The notes: generated by a model from the letters alone, not told the origin. 64,000 nucleotides of DNA from Ilyonectria destructans (GCA_020740775.1 JAHEWK010000008.1:2170001-2234000); one strand, 5' to 3'; shown: positions 1 through 11,396, numbered from the stretch's first letter. Numbers and translations: made by a program.

Positions 1-1210
1 TTTCTGATCATTCCGGGCGTTAACTTGGCAATCTCCTAATTGTTCAAAGTTGGTGTGGCCTGTCAACATTGTTCGCAGGCTCCCTTCCCCACAAGTCAAC
101 TCGATACTGGAAGGAATCAAGATTCGTAAGCTTCCAAACTAAGTTAGTTGATGCCAGCCCCCTAGAATTGTCGGACGTCGGGATCGGATCCCGATTCCGG
201 ACCTGGGGTTATCACCGATTCATCATCGCTGCACGTCCCTCAAGTATCCCCCACTCCTTTCATTCGGCTATGTTTTGTTCCAATCTCGGCTGAAGAGTTT
301 GATTGTGTCATATTAAACGAGAAAGCCTAGGGGGAGAGCGTCACCGCCGGGTTGATGGCGGCACTCGGTGATTGACAAAACTGCCAGGTTGGGAGCGTTT
401 CTGAGCGGTCTATGAAGTAAGCCCTTGTGAAAAACAATACATAAAATGGGTGTCTATACGTATTGGCGTAACTTGTATCGGTAGATGATCCCCGAAAGTA
501 AATATAGTTGTCCTAGACCAGACGGACGCTGCCCCCATTTCTAGCAAGTTGTGTGCTCTTGCCAACGTCGATTGTTAAACCGGCGGTTAAAACAACTAAG
601 TAGGCTAACTACAGCTTTATATAACCGTATTTGAGACTCAAATTAGAGTTCCCGAAGCAGAAGGTACCATCTCGCGGCTTCGCATCCCGGGCTCCATTCT
701 CGAGAGCGGAATGGGCCTCCGGTCCGCCAAACATGCAACTAGAGACCGTGTCTTATCTCCCCCCTTTTGCATGAATTGGGTATCCAATTGAAACAAAGAC
801 ATTCCTGGCCTGATATCGACTTAGCCCAGATAAGGCTAAAGTCGTCAACTCAGTTCGCACTAAAGGCTTCCCCGGATTCCGCTACCAAGTCCAGCTCATC
901 CCCGCGCATGGTGCAGTCATTTTATACAACCACGTTGTTGCTAACTTGTGCGATATAGCCGAATAGTATTGCGGGGGAATAGATAAGAGAAGTCCATCTA
1001 GAATCATGTTTAAAAACGCGTCCCCAAACGCAGTGCCAAATCACAATCCATCTCAACTTCCCAGGCAATTCTGGACTTGTTCAAACAACGTGACTCCTCC
1101 CCAGTTTCAACCAGGAATATCTTTCACAAGCATTTTGTTTTCCAATCTGAGTCCTCGCCATCCATCCATCAAATTTTATCACGAAGAGGGAACGCACACC
1201 AAGGCCGACG
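1..1210. other. Intergenic region upstream of the amino-acid permease
   Basis: No credible coding region is seen. Two AGATAAG sequences lie at 828-834 and 981-987, about 380 and 230 bp before the permease start. These match the HGATAR core bound by AreA/NIT2-type GATA factors that control nitrogen-source permeases in fungi; their use here is inference. A CGG-rich inverted stretch (ACCGGCGGT) lies near 578-587. Confidence 0.5.
828..987 (+). promoter_or_regulatory. Pair of AGATAAG (GATA-factor type) sites
   Basis: AGATAAG occurs at 828-834 and again at 981-987 in the promoter of the amino-acid permease. AreA/NIT2 GATA factors recognise HGATAR sites, commonly in closely spaced pairs, upstream of nitrogen-catabolite-repressed permeases. 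The match is exact, but short sites arise by chance, so function is only inferred from the position. Confidence 0.35.
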
Positions 1211-2887
1211 ATGGCATTCCCCACGGAAGTCCACCACGGAAAGGAGGATGGAATCGACGAAGATCCCGTCCGCCTTGCCGCAGCGACTTCATATACAGAC
1301 GGCGACGTCGAACCTGCTGGCTCTAGGGCCCTTGGTCGAACGGAAACCCACCGAGGTATTAAATCTCGACATTCGCAGATGATTGCAATTGGTGGCACCA
1401 TCGGTACCGGTCTCTTCGTTGGGACAGGCCAAGCTCTAGCTACTGCTGGACCTGCGAACCTGTTCCTCGCCTACATCATCATCTGTTTCTTTGTTTATGG
1501 CATCGTAACTGCGACATCTGAAATCAGCTCATATCTGCCGACCCCTGGCTCTTCAATGGCCTCCAATGGTAGCCGCTATGTCTCGAAGAGCTTAGGATTT
1601 GCTATGGGGTACCTTTATTGGTACTCCTTTAGTATTCTCGTGGCATATGAAGTTACGGCTGCAGCTCTTGTCATCAACTACTGGCCGAATAGTATCCATA
1701 TTGCGGTATGGATTACTATTATGCTGGCTGTTATAATTTTCTTGAATATGGCTCCAGTTGGCATATATGCGGAGTCTGAATTCTGGTTTGCCTCGGTGAA
1801 GGTGTTCATGATTATTGGGCTACTTCTTCTTGCTGTTATTCTTGCTTTTGGGGGTGGCCCATCGGGCCAGCGACTTGGCTTCACCTATTGGAATAACCCC
1901 GGCCCAATGAATGAGTATCTTGTTGATGGCGCAGGCGGTCGATTCTGTTCGTTCGTGTACGCTTTGACATTCTCGACATTTTCTTTCGCCTTCGGCCCGG
2001 AATTGATCGTTCTCACTGGAGGTGAGATGCGAGCACCGCGGAAGAATCTGCCTAGAGCCGCCAAGTCGTTTATCTGGAGGTTGATCTTCTTCTATATCTT
2101 GGGAGCCCTGGCGATCAGTATCATTTGCAGTAGCGATGCCCCTGGCCTAACCAATGGTGGTTCCGGTGCGGCAGCATCACCTTGGGTAATTGGGATTAAG
2201 GAAGCCGGCATCAAAACGCTCGACAGTGTTATTAACGCGGGTATTATCCTCTCGGCCTGGTCTTCGGGGAATTCATTCCTTTATATGTCAAGTCGATCCC
2301 TCTATTCTCTTTCGAAAGTCGGTAACGCTCCAGCTATTTTTTCTCGATGCAACCGCTGGGGCGTCCCGATCTACGCCGTCCTCGCCAGTACTCTTTTCGC
2401 GCCATTAGCTTATCTCAACGTCGGATCATCAACCAGCCTAGTTTTCAATTGGCTTATTAACCTAACTACTACAGCGGGATTCAATTCCTGGATGTGCTGT
2501 TGTATTATCTTCTTGAGATTTCGGATGGCTTGTAAGGCTCAGGGTGTTACAAACGTCCCCTACCAGTCTGTCTTACAACCTTACATTTCTTGGGCCTGTT
2601 TGGTCTTCTTTACGGCCATGCTTCTTCTCAACGGCTTCGGTGTCTTCTTTCCAGGGAATTGGTCTGTTTCATCTTTCCTCACTTCCTACATCGGTCTTCC
2701 AATTTTTATCGTCATATACCTATCCCACCGCATTTACTTCTGGAACGAGTCTTGGGCAATTGAGCCCTCCAAGGTTGACTTGCACACTGGCCTGGTCGAA
2801 CTTCTGGCTTTGGAAGAAATGAGCTCTGAAGAAAATGGTGGCAGTAATGGGAAGCTCAAGAAGATATTGAGATCTTTGTGGGAATGA
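1211..2887 (+). CDS. Amino-acid permease (APC superfamily, fungal YAT family)
   Basis: A single-exon gene encodes a 558-residue integral membrane protein. After a hydrophilic N-terminus the first membrane segment carries IAIGGTIGTGLFVGTG (about residues 58-73), the APC signature that shapes the substrate site. About twelve hydrophobic segments follow, and the conserved stretch GPELIVLTGGEMRAPRKNLP lies in the middle. The length is normal for the yeast amino-acid transporter family. The protein should import amino acids by proton symport at the plasma membrane; the substrate cannot be read from sequence. The start is the first in-frame ATG after the promoter. It is transcribed in the same direction as the acyltransferase-like gene and the Zn2Cys6 gene downstream. 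Two GATA-type sites lie upstream, consistent with nitrogen control. Confidence in the family is high. Confidence 0.95.
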   Translation: MAFPTEVHHGKEDGIDEDPVRLAAATSYTDGDVEPAGSRALGRTETHRGIKSRHSQMIAIGGTIGTGLFVGTGQALATAGPANLFLAYIIICFFVYGIVTATSEISSYLPTPGSSMASNGSRYVSKSLGFAMGYLYWYSFSILVAYEVTAAALVINYWPNSIHIAVWITIMLAVIIFLNMAPVGIYAESEFWFASVKVFMIIGLLLLAVILAFGGGPSGQRLGFTYWNNPGPMNEYLVDGAGGRFCSFVYALTFSTFSFAFGPELIVLTGGEMRAPRKNLPRAAKSFIWRLIFFYILGALAISIICSSDAPGLTNGGSGAAASPWVIGIKEAGIKTLDSVINAGIILSAWSSGNSFLYMSSRSLYSLSKVGNAPAIFSRCNRWGVPIYAVLASTLFAPLAYLNVGSSTSLVFNWLINLTTTAGFNSWMCCCIIFLRFRMACKAQGVTNVPYQSVLQPYISWACLVFFTAMLLLNGFGVFFPGNWSVSSFLTSYIGLPIFIVIYLSHRIYFWNESWAIEPSKVDLHTGLVELLALEEMSSEENGGSNGKLKKILRSLWE

Positions 2888-3476
2888 GGGATAAGCTCCA
2901 GAACTGTCGACCCAGCTCAGGTGACTTAAGGCAACTCGGCCGCCCGAGGCAGATGCGCTTAAATCCGAGATAGTTACTTGAAATGCTGGAAATATAATCG
3001 ACCTTACCTAATTAAGGAAACTGTGAAGCATTGTGTTTGCATCGCCTAATAGCCCGGGGGTGGCGGGAACTTCCCGCCCCAACTTCCGTAACGAAGGTTG
3101 AGTGGGATGGATGCAATCCTTGTCCTGGTATCTAGACCTAATCGCTACGGTGAAGCTTCAGTCTAACTAAAAAGAGTGAGAAGTTTCCGGGTGGCAGCCC
3201 CACACACCACACCACACCACAGCCACCGGATCTTTACAACCTGATTCAGTCTGTTTTAAATCAAAAGCCATAAAGTTAAGACAAGATCCTACGTATCTTG
3301 CTGATAAACGACTGGCTAGTTACCCTCTTTATTACTTAAGCAAAATACATCCTTGCACTATAAATTACTACCTGTTAATATATAATGACCTCGCGCTCCA
3401 ACATCACAAGTGTTCCCATCCTCGTTCACGTTTAAATCCATTCTATTACAATCGACTTCTATCAAATCAACCGACC
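2888..3476. other. Intergenic region
   Basis: Nothing coding is visible. A short CACAC/CCACA low-complexity tract lies at about 3199-3226. The rest is the terminator side of the permease and the promoter of the acyltransferase-like gene. Confidence 0.5.
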
Positions 3477-4968
3477 ATGTCTATCCAAAACACGTTTCAG
3501 AGGTTTGCGAGTAAGTCACCTGAAATATTTAGATGTTGACTGCACTCTGACGCATAAGAAACAAGGCCCTAATGAGAGGCGCGTTATTAGCCGCGAGGAT
3601 CTCGGATTCTACCATGCCGTGGTTGTGGGGGCGGTCTATGAGTTCCCAAAAGAGGCTCTGGTCAATTCTCCTAGCACCTTTTTCCAGCCCCTCAGGCGAT
3701 GCATTGAGACATGCCCTCATTTATGCGTGGTCATCAGGGATGCGCACACCGAGAAGCCGTTCTATGAACGCGTTCCTCACATCGACCTTGAAGACCACGT
3801 ATCTATTGTCAAGAACAATTTGCCTAGCGAGGAGTTGCTTGCGATCGAAAATGTGCTAGCCACAATTTTGGATGAGCCATTCCCTTCTGGTATTCCGTCC
3901 TGGAAGATTGTCATTCTACCTTTGCAATCATCGCTATGTTTTGTTGCCTTCACCTTTTCTCATGCAATTGGAGATGGGCCGACTGGTGCTGCCTTCCATC
4001 GCAAATTCCTGACAGCATGCAAAGACTCCTCAAGAATGAACATGCCGGCAATGCGGGTGGTAAAGACCCCGGATATGCAGCTGCCTAATGCTTTCGATAC
4101 TGCAGAAAGACTCCCAATTTCTTGGGTTTACCTTCTGGCACCGCTTATAATATCTTTGTTACCAACGCTTATTACAAAGTTCTTTGGTCTACAGGCGACC
4201 GTTTCTACCATCAATGCCAATACTTGGACTGGTTCCCTCGTTTCGAACGAACCCCAGGGTTCTCATACCATGATCAAGGTGCGCGAGATTAATGCAGCTC
4301 ATCTCGAAAGAGCTCTGGTCATGGCGAGAAAACATGATGCAAAGCTAACTGGAGCGATGCACCAACTCATCGTCCGGGCACTGAGCAAGACTATCCCTAA
4401 TCCCAACATTACCGACTTTGTCTCACAGACACCCATCAACATGCGTCGATCGATCGGCATATCGAATGAAGAGATGGGGAACTTCGCTTCAGGTAACTAC
4501 ATGGTCTATCCGCGACTCGACAGTTCCGCCCCTTTCTCCCAAGAAAACTGGGAAGGTGCTTGTGTAGCGACTCGAAAGCTGGCAGAGTCCGCCTCAACGC
4601 TGCAGGACCAACCCATCGGGTTGCTTAGATACTTGTCAAGCATCAGGAAGTGGACTCTTGAGAAGTTGGGACTGGAGCGAGACTGCTCATTCGAGCTGAG
4701 CAACATTGGCACTGTCAATGGCAGTCAACACGAGACGTCCAATGTCGACGAAATTCATCAAACAAGACTCATGAAGTTGGTTTTCGCACAGTCAGGGCAT
4801 ATAATTGGTGCTCCACTCTGCTTCAACATTGTGAGTGTAAAGGGAGGAAGCTTGGTATATACCATAACTTGGCAAGTGGGTGCGCTGGGCGTTCCGGATG
4901 GCGACGAGGGGCGATTCGTTGACGAGATTTGTTCTACACTAACCACGGACTTTGAGAACATACAGTAG
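3477..4968 (+). CDS. Alcohol O-acetyltransferase-like / condensation-fold acyltransferase
   Basis: A two-exon model joins 3477-3510 to 3566-4968 across a 55-bp intron (GTAAGT donor, CTGAC branch site, ACAAG acceptor). It encodes 478 residues beginning MSIQNTFQRFASPNERRVIS. The protein resembles the fungal AATase/ATF family: an N-terminal LGFYHAVVVGAVY stretch, the acyltransferase active-site motif HAIGDG (H144 and D148), and a C-terminal sheet ending KGGSLVYTITWQ. Members transfer acyl groups from acyl-CoA to alcohols or other hydroxyl or amine acceptors; the acceptor here is unknown. A hydrophobic patch (WVYLLAPLIISLLPTLI) could form a membrane-associated helix. The first exon was chosen because only this ATG and intron give phase continuity. 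It lies between an amino-acid permease and a Zn2Cys6 regulator in the same orientation. Confidence 0.82.
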
Positions 4969-5405
4969 GTCAAACTGAAAGAGGAACGAAGGAGAATATG
5001 TGGAATCAAGTAGCCTTACCACTTCAATACCCAAGAGCACCTGACCTTGCAAGTGATGACATGTATCACGTATCTAAGAAACAAACGGCCTCTACTACGA
5101 CTCATCCCTCAGCTCAAGCTTTAAGAATATGACTTGAATGAGAGTTCTTTGAGTGTGTCTTATTATCTCCGGCTTTCCCGTGTCGTCAAGGGCCGCCTAA
5201 CCCTGCTTATTCAGCCTTCACAAGCAGGTGGAGATTAAATGTGGTACTGTTTAAAAGCTGTCCAATAAGCGATCCTGTAATTTGCTTCGACAACTCCGCT
5301 TCAGCCGTGATCACATCGTACTCTACTAGATTCACACAACAGCATATTCGTTGGGTTTATTCTACGTCTCCTGCACCCGAGCCACAGCCCGCAGGCATCA
5401 CTTCT
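4969..5405. other. Intergenic region
   Basis: This is the terminator side of the acyltransferase-like gene and the promoter of the Zn2Cys6 gene. The reading frame of the regulator stays open upstream to about 5241, but only from a GTG codon. I place the start at the ATG at 5406. Confidence 0.5.
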
Positions 5406-6998
5406 ATGTCACCTCCAACTTTGGCTAATGGCTTAGTCTCTCAACAGAGCCTGGGAGCTCTGCGAGGTGCATGCGAATTGTGCCACAGACATAAAGAAAA
5501 ATGCATCTTGGAGCACGGGCAACAGGCTTGTCGCAAGTGCAGGGCACTTAAGACGGTATGCATTCTTCGAAAGAAGAAACGTATGGGCCGACGCCCCGGC
5601 CCAGAACGGTTTTCATACGGGAGTTGTTCCATCCTTGAACTCATCCCCGAGACTCACGAACACCAACGGACCGATAAATCAAAGGAAGGCTACCAATCGG
5701 CCAACTCACAGCCAATATATCATGGTGTTGAGCCAACTAATTTGGCTCCTCTTGCTCATAATTTCACGGAATACACTCTGAATAGCCCAAGGTCCGAACC
5801 CTCCAGTCAGGGTCAATCGCTCAAGATTACTCCTTTGACCGGGTGCTCATCCTATTCATACCCCCTCAAGGCGCCTATTGAAGCATACCCTGGGCTTGAC
5901 CATGTACTAGCGACTAAAGAAGGTTTCTTTGACGCTCATCGACAATTTATGCTGGGACGAAGTTTTATCGACGAATATCAAGACGCCGTTCAGCTGTTAT
6001 TCACTCGTGCCCCACAGGCACTGGGGTTAGTCTACTCAGCTACTTTGCATTTGCTGAACCACCGAAAGGAGTGCCCCGGAGGAGTGGAAGGACCTGATGT
6101 GTCGCTTGGATCTCAATGTCTTGGATGGCTTATGCACGGATCATCGCGCATACAAGAGATGGAAGATGCTGCGGTTGTCCTCATGATGGGACAAACCCTA
6201 ATGGTTTACAACACGTTGCTTCCATCCCCCTCATCGCGGACCATTATACGCGGTGCATTATTGAGCACTAAGAAATGGTACCCGACTCTATTACAACAAC
6301 CTAACCTTGATCCAATCACTCTCACGCCGATTCTGTTGGACACTGTCGATTGTTTGATCCGACGACAGACACCAATTGTCCGGTTTCCAACAGCCGGAAG
6401 GTTGATCGTTGACAGACTCATAGGGCTCTGTTCGACACTGCTACCACTTCTTTTCGACTTGTGTGATCAGAGCCACCAGGCCAAGATAAAAGCATCAACG
6501 TCGCCTCTCGCGGGTTCTAATAGCGATCCGTACATTGACCTAGAGCGCAAAATAAGCTCGTGGATGCCTAAATTGTCACCAGACTTTTTTCTCAAGTATC
6601 AAGCTTCAGAGATTGCAGCTATGTCAGCTCAAGCCCGATCATACCGTACCGCGGCTTTACTTATCATCCACCGCTTGCGGTTTCCTTTAGGAACCGAGGA
6701 TGGCGTTGGCTATAGCTACGCTGAGAGTATATTGAATGAATTGTCTTTCATGAAGCACTGGCCCATTGATGGGGCAACGGGTCTTGGGTTGGATTTCCCG
6801 CTTATGGTTGCCATGCTGGAGATACCAAGCTCTGCAACGGAATTGTTTAAAGCTTTTGACTCGCTGAGATACCAGAGACATCTCTCAGAAAACTTTATAA
6901 AGTTTCTGGGTTCTATTAGGAAAGCATATGATGAAGGATATGGAGGGCTATGGCTTGACTTGGTTACGGATGAAGTATTAGATCTAATGATTCCATAG
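5406..6998 (+). CDS. Zn(II)2Cys6 transcription factor
   Basis: The gene encodes 530 residues from the ATG at 5406. The N-terminus carries a complete binuclear zinc cluster: C23, C26, C33, C42, C45 and C52, spaced C-x2-C-x6-C-x8-C-x2-C-x6-C. The cluster is followed by the basic stretch KKKRMGRRPG. The remainder is an alpha-helical regulatory region without further motifs; segments such as PQALGLVYSATLHLLNHRKE and MEDAAVVLMMGQTLMVYNTL recall the C-terminal domain of AflR/sterigmatocystin-type regulators, a weak impression. Such proteins bind CGG-containing sites and usually control neighbouring metabolic genes. Its location inside the permease/acyltransferase/dioxygenase block makes local regulation plausible. 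The gene appears uninterrupted. Confidence 0.9.
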   Translation: MSPPTLANGLVSQQSLGALRGACELCHRHKEKCILEHGQQACRKCRALKTVCILRKKKRMGRRPGPERFSYGSCSILELIPETHEHQRTDKSKEGYQSANSQPIYHGVEPTNLAPLAHNFTEYTLNSPRSEPSSQGQSLKITPLTGCSSYSYPLKAPIEAYPGLDHVLATKEGFFDAHRQFMLGRSFIDEYQDAVQLLFTRAPQALGLVYSATLHLLNHRKECPGGVEGPDVSLGSQCLGWLMHGSSRIQEMEDAAVVLMMGQTLMVYNTLLPSPSSRTIIRGALLSTKKWYPTLLQQPNLDPITLTPILLDTVDCLIRRQTPIVRFPTAGRLIVDRLIGLCSTLLPLLFDLCDQSHQAKIKASTSPLAGSNSDPYIDLERKISSWMPKLSPDFFLKYQASEIAAMSAQARSYRTAALLIIHRLRFPLGTEDGVGYSYAESILNELSFMKHWPIDGATGLGLDFPLMVAMLEIPSSATELFKAFDSLRYQRHLSENFIKFLGSIRKAYDEGYGGLWLDLVTDEVLDLMIP

Positions 6999-7660
6999 AA
7001 GTTACTTAACTGTATCTTCAGTTATTTTATAGAATAATTTTAATTTCCCAGAATTTTAACCCTACCAGTGCAATTACATCTATGAGCGCTGAAAATATCC
7101 CGGGCTGATAACTGATCTGGTCAGACGGGCACTCATGATGACCTAAAGCTTTCGACTGCGCCGGACTGGGTTTACTCCTGTACTTCCCCCAAACCTGTCC
7201 CGAACACATTGGCCACGCTATGACTGGGGCTATCCTATAATCCTTTCAAGGAAGATGCAAGAATATTTTCTCTCTTGTGCTTCTTGTCATCTTGATTTCT
7301 CAATTCGGGTGACTTAAAAACGCGCCATGGTGCATGCCTATCAGGATCTTGGGCTGGAGGGCTGCATATTGAACTTGACCTGGAGACACTTACATTTCGT
7401 GATCTTGTGCATCGCGGTGACAGAAAGCTCACTAGCGTGCCAGGGAGTATTCACAAGCTCTACGAGGGGATTGAGGATCTTGTTCAGTTTGTAGCAGACT
7501 GAACTGGACGAAGTAATATGTGAACGTGGATTCCAGCGAGAAATGGCTGGCTAGCTGCGCGATCCATGTATCGTGGATTTGTGATGCATATTGTATCCCA
7601 TATATTAGAGGAACAATGACAGCTGAGACAGCGCATTTATGAGTGGACGCTTGCCGAGCC
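6999..7660. other. Convergent intergenic region
   Basis: This lies between the 3' ends of the Zn2Cys6 gene (+) and the dioxygenase gene (-). I see no gene. Short open frames on the minus strand here do not resemble proteins and lack ATG-based models that fit splice sites. Confidence 0.5.
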
Positions 7661-9096
7661 CTAAGCTCTTCCAACCCTTTGAGCAGCTTTAACATTAGAG
7701 GCGTCACTGCTACTCCGTATCGCTGGTTCAAGGGGGAAAATAGTTTTCTCAGGCGTAACCCCATCATACAGGTTGTCCCATCGTGGTTGTAGCACCTCTG
7801 GCGTCTCCCAAGCAAGTTCTGGGTCCCGGAGCCAAAGGCGGACGAGGTGCCGTCTAAGCAACAGAATCGAGTCAGCGTCTTAGCATCCAGTAAGGTGTAA
7901 TTTATCAACATACTGTTTATCGGGCGAGTCTTTGAAACCCCCGCGAGCGTGGAATATGCTCAAGTTGTTCACGAACTGAATGTCTCCCTTGTGGAAGTCT
8001 AGCGAAGCCGCATACTTCTCGGCCAGGAAGTGCAAAGTATCCAGAGCCTCTGCTTGGGCCTCGGTTATGGGAGGGATGTCCTCAGATCGAGGGAGGCCCC
8101 AATAGCCCGTGAATTGACGACGCGCGTACTGGATGATAAGACGTTCAGGAGTCTCAGTCGTGGCAGGTTGGTGGTGCACCAGTGGCCTCAGGGTAAATCT
8201 CTTTCCAGCTCTGCCAAATCTACTCCCACACTGTTAGTTTGTGTTCTTAATACCTCTTTCATTCCCAAAATGACTCACTCGTCAGAGACCCATGGCTCTG
8301 CCAACGTTCGGATGAGGTCAGGTCTCGTGGCAGCTAGCTCATTGTATACATGCCAACTGCTGGAAAGGTAACTCTGTCCACCTTCTGCCGCTTCGCCGAG
8401 GGCAAACAGAGCAATGACATCGCCAGCGTCGGTATGGAAGACCTGCTTCTCTGCGGTATATGCTGGGGCACCAATACGGTTGGCATCAACCTCTCTGCTG
8501 ATGTCCTTGATGTGGGAGATGACGACATCCGCAGATTTTCCTTGCCACAAGTGGTCTTGGCGACCGCGGACAGGTGCAATGTGAGAAGCTAATCCGGCAT
8601 AGACAATGATGTTCTCTTCTCTGGTGTACTTGTCTACCGGCACACCACGAACGACCTTGAAGCCATGGCCTTGGTGAATTTCTCGGGAAATGGCGCGAAG
8701 GGTGTCGTGGAGCTTTGGCAACACGAATGTCTCTTGGTTGATTTGACCCAGGGGCACATTTAGAGCTTGTATCATTGTTAATAATCAAGTAGCGCCCATT
8801 TCGGAAAAATTGCACAACCAACCCTTGAAATTCCGGAGGGCTTCATCCAGTTCCTTGAGATCAACCTCAGTTAAGTGGTAGTCCCAGTCATATGACTTGG
8901 CCAAGTTCCTGCCATCCCACACCAAGTCTGAGATCAGTTTCTCGGGGAAGCCAACCGGAAGAGTTTTGTCAAGCTTTTCGGTTTCCTGGCGTCGCTTAAC
9001 GCGAGCAACATAAGTCTCGTAGTTTGGGGTGTAAGCAATGTCGGGCTGGCCGACGGGCCCGATTGGGACTGGAGGCTGGACTGTAGCGGCTGCCAT
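7661..9096 (-). CDS. TauD/TfdA-family 2-oxoglutarate/Fe(II) dioxygenase
   Basis: Four exons (9096-8823, 8765-8279, 8219-7914, 7853-7661) sum to exactly 420 codons, giving 419 aa. All introns are GT-AG and 58-60 bp long. The metal-binding motif is visible: H202-x-D204 in VFHTDAGD and the distal His344 in NLSIFHARGGF. The 2-oxoglutarate-binding Arg is probably in RHLVRLWLRDP (about R361). The family includes taurine dioxygenase, which releases sulfite from sulfonates, and also fungal enzymes acting on other substrates. The substrate here is not readable. It lies in the same orientation as the bZIP gene upstream and about 5 kb from a methionine-permease-like gene, consistent with a role in organic sulfur or nitrogen use. 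The start is the ATG giving MAAATVQPP; no targeting sequence is evident. Confidence 0.92.
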
Positions 9097-9727
9097 TGGG
9101 AAGGTGGAGTCTGGGTCGTTAGATTTACTTATGGAGTTTTCCGTGTGTAAAAAAAGGACAAAGTTGAGTTTCAAAGACCGCCGACAAATGACTGTTATTT
9201 TATACAATAGTATTCGATGGAAATGAGATCGTCATTCCCCTTCTCCGCAATGTTGCAATGTGGGATGCATATCGCTCTGGGGATTTGTTGCTCAGCAGGT
9301 GTAAAAGAACGGATCTCATTTGTTGTCTCATGTGTGGTCGATGTCGCCATATCCTCTCATCATGCTGTGATCACGTCGAATGCTACCCACTAACCCCGCC
9401 AGATCTATGGGTCAGCAAGACGATCGACGCTGGCTTGGGGTCATATTACAGACGGGGTGTAAATTCAAAAATAAAAAAGAAATACAGATTGTACAAATGA
9501 AACCGAAGATGAAATAATAACAATCTGTGAGGCACAGTAGAAGAGCTCGGCAGGTGTGGTACAACCGGAGAGCGAGCCCAGAAACGATCCATGTCGGATT
9601 GCCTAACGCATGAAAATGATCGACGCAGGCATCTTTAGAATCTGTTAGGAGATCCAGAGGCATAGGCTTGGTAAACAACCTGCTTTGGTTTATGTTTCTA
9701 GCTCTGAAAAGAGGACAATCCGCACTA
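9097..9727. other. Intergenic region between bZIP gene and dioxygenase
   Basis: It contains the dioxygenase promoter and the bZIP terminator. I see no gene and no copy of the ATAACGTTAT palindrome found upstream of the bZIP gene. Confidence 0.5.
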
Positions 9728-10894
9728 TCAGGAGGACCCCCACCAATCGCTTCTATTTCCCAACCAAGCCCCGAGTGTCATGGAAATGTGGACGACATTC
9801 CAGCGCGGTTCATTTCCAAAACACACAAAGTTCTGTGCCAGGGTTTCGAAGAGAGAAGAAAACGCTCGCACGGCTTTCGTAGAGCCTCGACCCTCCACAA
9901 CTTCCTGGAGATGGGCAAGTTCGTCTGCTGTCAAATGCTGCCTGATACAACTCTCCACTTCTCGAGCGTTCCTCCACCATTGAAGGTCCTCCCTCTTTTC
10001 TGCATGCTCATACGTGACTAACTTGTGTACCTCCGCCATTGCTTCCTTGTCGGCGTGGTAGTCTTGCTCGCGTAGTCGCTCTATGTATCCCTGGTTTCGG
10101 AAATCCAACCTCGCCTGAGCAATAGATATCAAGAAGTTGTGGTCGTTGAGGTGCTTGGAGTGGTTGAATATGCGATCCAATCGACTTTGATCTGAGAAGT
10201 TTGGCTCTGGCAGATTTTTTATCTTCCTCCACAGAGAGACGGCGTGATATGTGCATGCCCAATAGAGACAACCAGCGACGGTGAGTAGTCCATCCCCAAG
10301 GTACGGAACTACATCCGACGGTACATCATATATCCGTACCAGGCGGTCTGTATCGAGCCAAAGTTGTTGGCTTAACATGAAGGGAGCATGAGAGTTCTGG
10401 AGTAGAGAATTCCCGCCAATTTCGGACTGATTTAGGGGTTCCCATCGCTCTGGCACCGTCTCGAGCGTTAAGGGTAGATCAACCAGCGAAGTTGCCTCGC
10501 CATCTTGAGAAGAACCAACTTCTTCCACTGGCCTTTGATCAACAGTTTGCACGCCAGCAATTGAAGCTGCTTCCGAAATAGCATCTGAGAGCTCCTGCTC
10601 TCGATGCCCGCTGGTCGAGGCTACCGTACTGATTTTCTGAATGGCATCTTTCAGCCTCTGGTTTTCATCCTGGAGGCTCTGGAACTTGGAGCTATGTCGC
10701 TTCCTATATTCCCGCTGGGCCACCCTGCCACGTTCGCGTTTGGACTAAGGCAAGGAAATTAGTAACATTAGCCGGATGCTGATTGCAGTTGTGGGTGGGC
10801 GCTTGACCAGAGATCAACAGTGGATATTTGCACGGGCAGGGATACTCACGGGTTCGACGGCATTTTTGTCAGGAGGTCCGGTTGGCGGCGACAT
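9728..10894 (-). CDS. bZIP transcription factor
   Basis: Two exons (10894-10850 and 10744-9728) encode 353 residues. The first exon gives MSPPTGPPDKNAVEP and the 105-bp intron is GTGAGT...TTAG. The second exon opens with the basic region SKRERGRVAQREYRKRHSSK, matching the fungal bZIP pattern (RxxRxAQRxYRxR), followed by a short leucine-zipper-like helix (FQSLQDENQRLKDAI). The C-terminal 250 residues form a helical domain often seen in Pezizomycotina bZIP proteins, ending near LGAWLGNRSDWWGSS. It should bind DNA as a dimer at an ACGT-core or related site. Its own promoter carries three ACGT-core palindromes 36-128 bp upstream of the ATG, which suggests autoregulation. The gene is divergent from a short-chain dehydrogenase. 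Confidence 0.88.
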
Positions 10895-10929
10895 TGCTTA
10901 GAATTAACTGAAGAAGGAGCGGTAGGCGA

Positions 10930-11022
10930 ATAACGTTATTCTGCATGGCAGCAGGGAAATTGAATGTTGAAAGGGGCCATGCACTAGATAACGTTATAGA
11001 AGCGTTCGGTCGATAACGTTAT
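10930..11022. promoter_or_regulatory. Three perfect ATAACGTTAT palindromes in a divergent promoter
   Basis: The 10-bp palindrome ATAACGTTAT occurs at 10930-10939, 10988-10997 and 11013-11022; the first extends to a 12-bp palindrome. All three lie in the 502-bp region between the bZIP start (10894, minus) and the dehydrogenase start (11397, plus), closer to the bZIP gene. The centre is ACGT, the core of many bZIP binding sites. Binding by the adjacent bZIP protein is an inference. Confidence 0.7.
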
Positions 11023-11396
11023 GTCTCGAGTCGTGATTAATAATTCAACGCTAGGCCCCATATGGTGCCATGCTTATTCATCCCTCGTTGGGAACACCAA
11101 GACGAGGACGAAGAGGTTGCGGAAACCCGACTATGAATCGTTGAAAGTATGAGGCATTGGATAATCCTACAGGATAATGTGGGTTATCTACGATATGTTC
11201 CAGGTTGCTGGAAACGGAACCTTGGAAGAGATAGGAGTCAAAGCCACGGGTCCTAAGAGCCATTAATACACCATGAGCGTCTGTATCGTATAAAAGGCTT
11301 AAAGATTCTCAAATGGACTTTATTTGAACAGGTCAGAACTAAAACAACACCTCCATCAATATCTTCAATATTAATTCCTCGCATACTCCAAAGAAA

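Noticed and set aside
5241..5405. Upstream extension of the Zn2Cys6 regulator frame
   Set aside because: It begins at GTG, not ATG. The ATG at 5406 places the zinc cluster near the N-terminus as usual.
7432..7911. 159-codon minus-strand frame overlapping the dioxygenase 3' end
   Set aside because: It overlaps exon 4 in another frame. The spliced dioxygenase model explains the DNA with conserved motifs.
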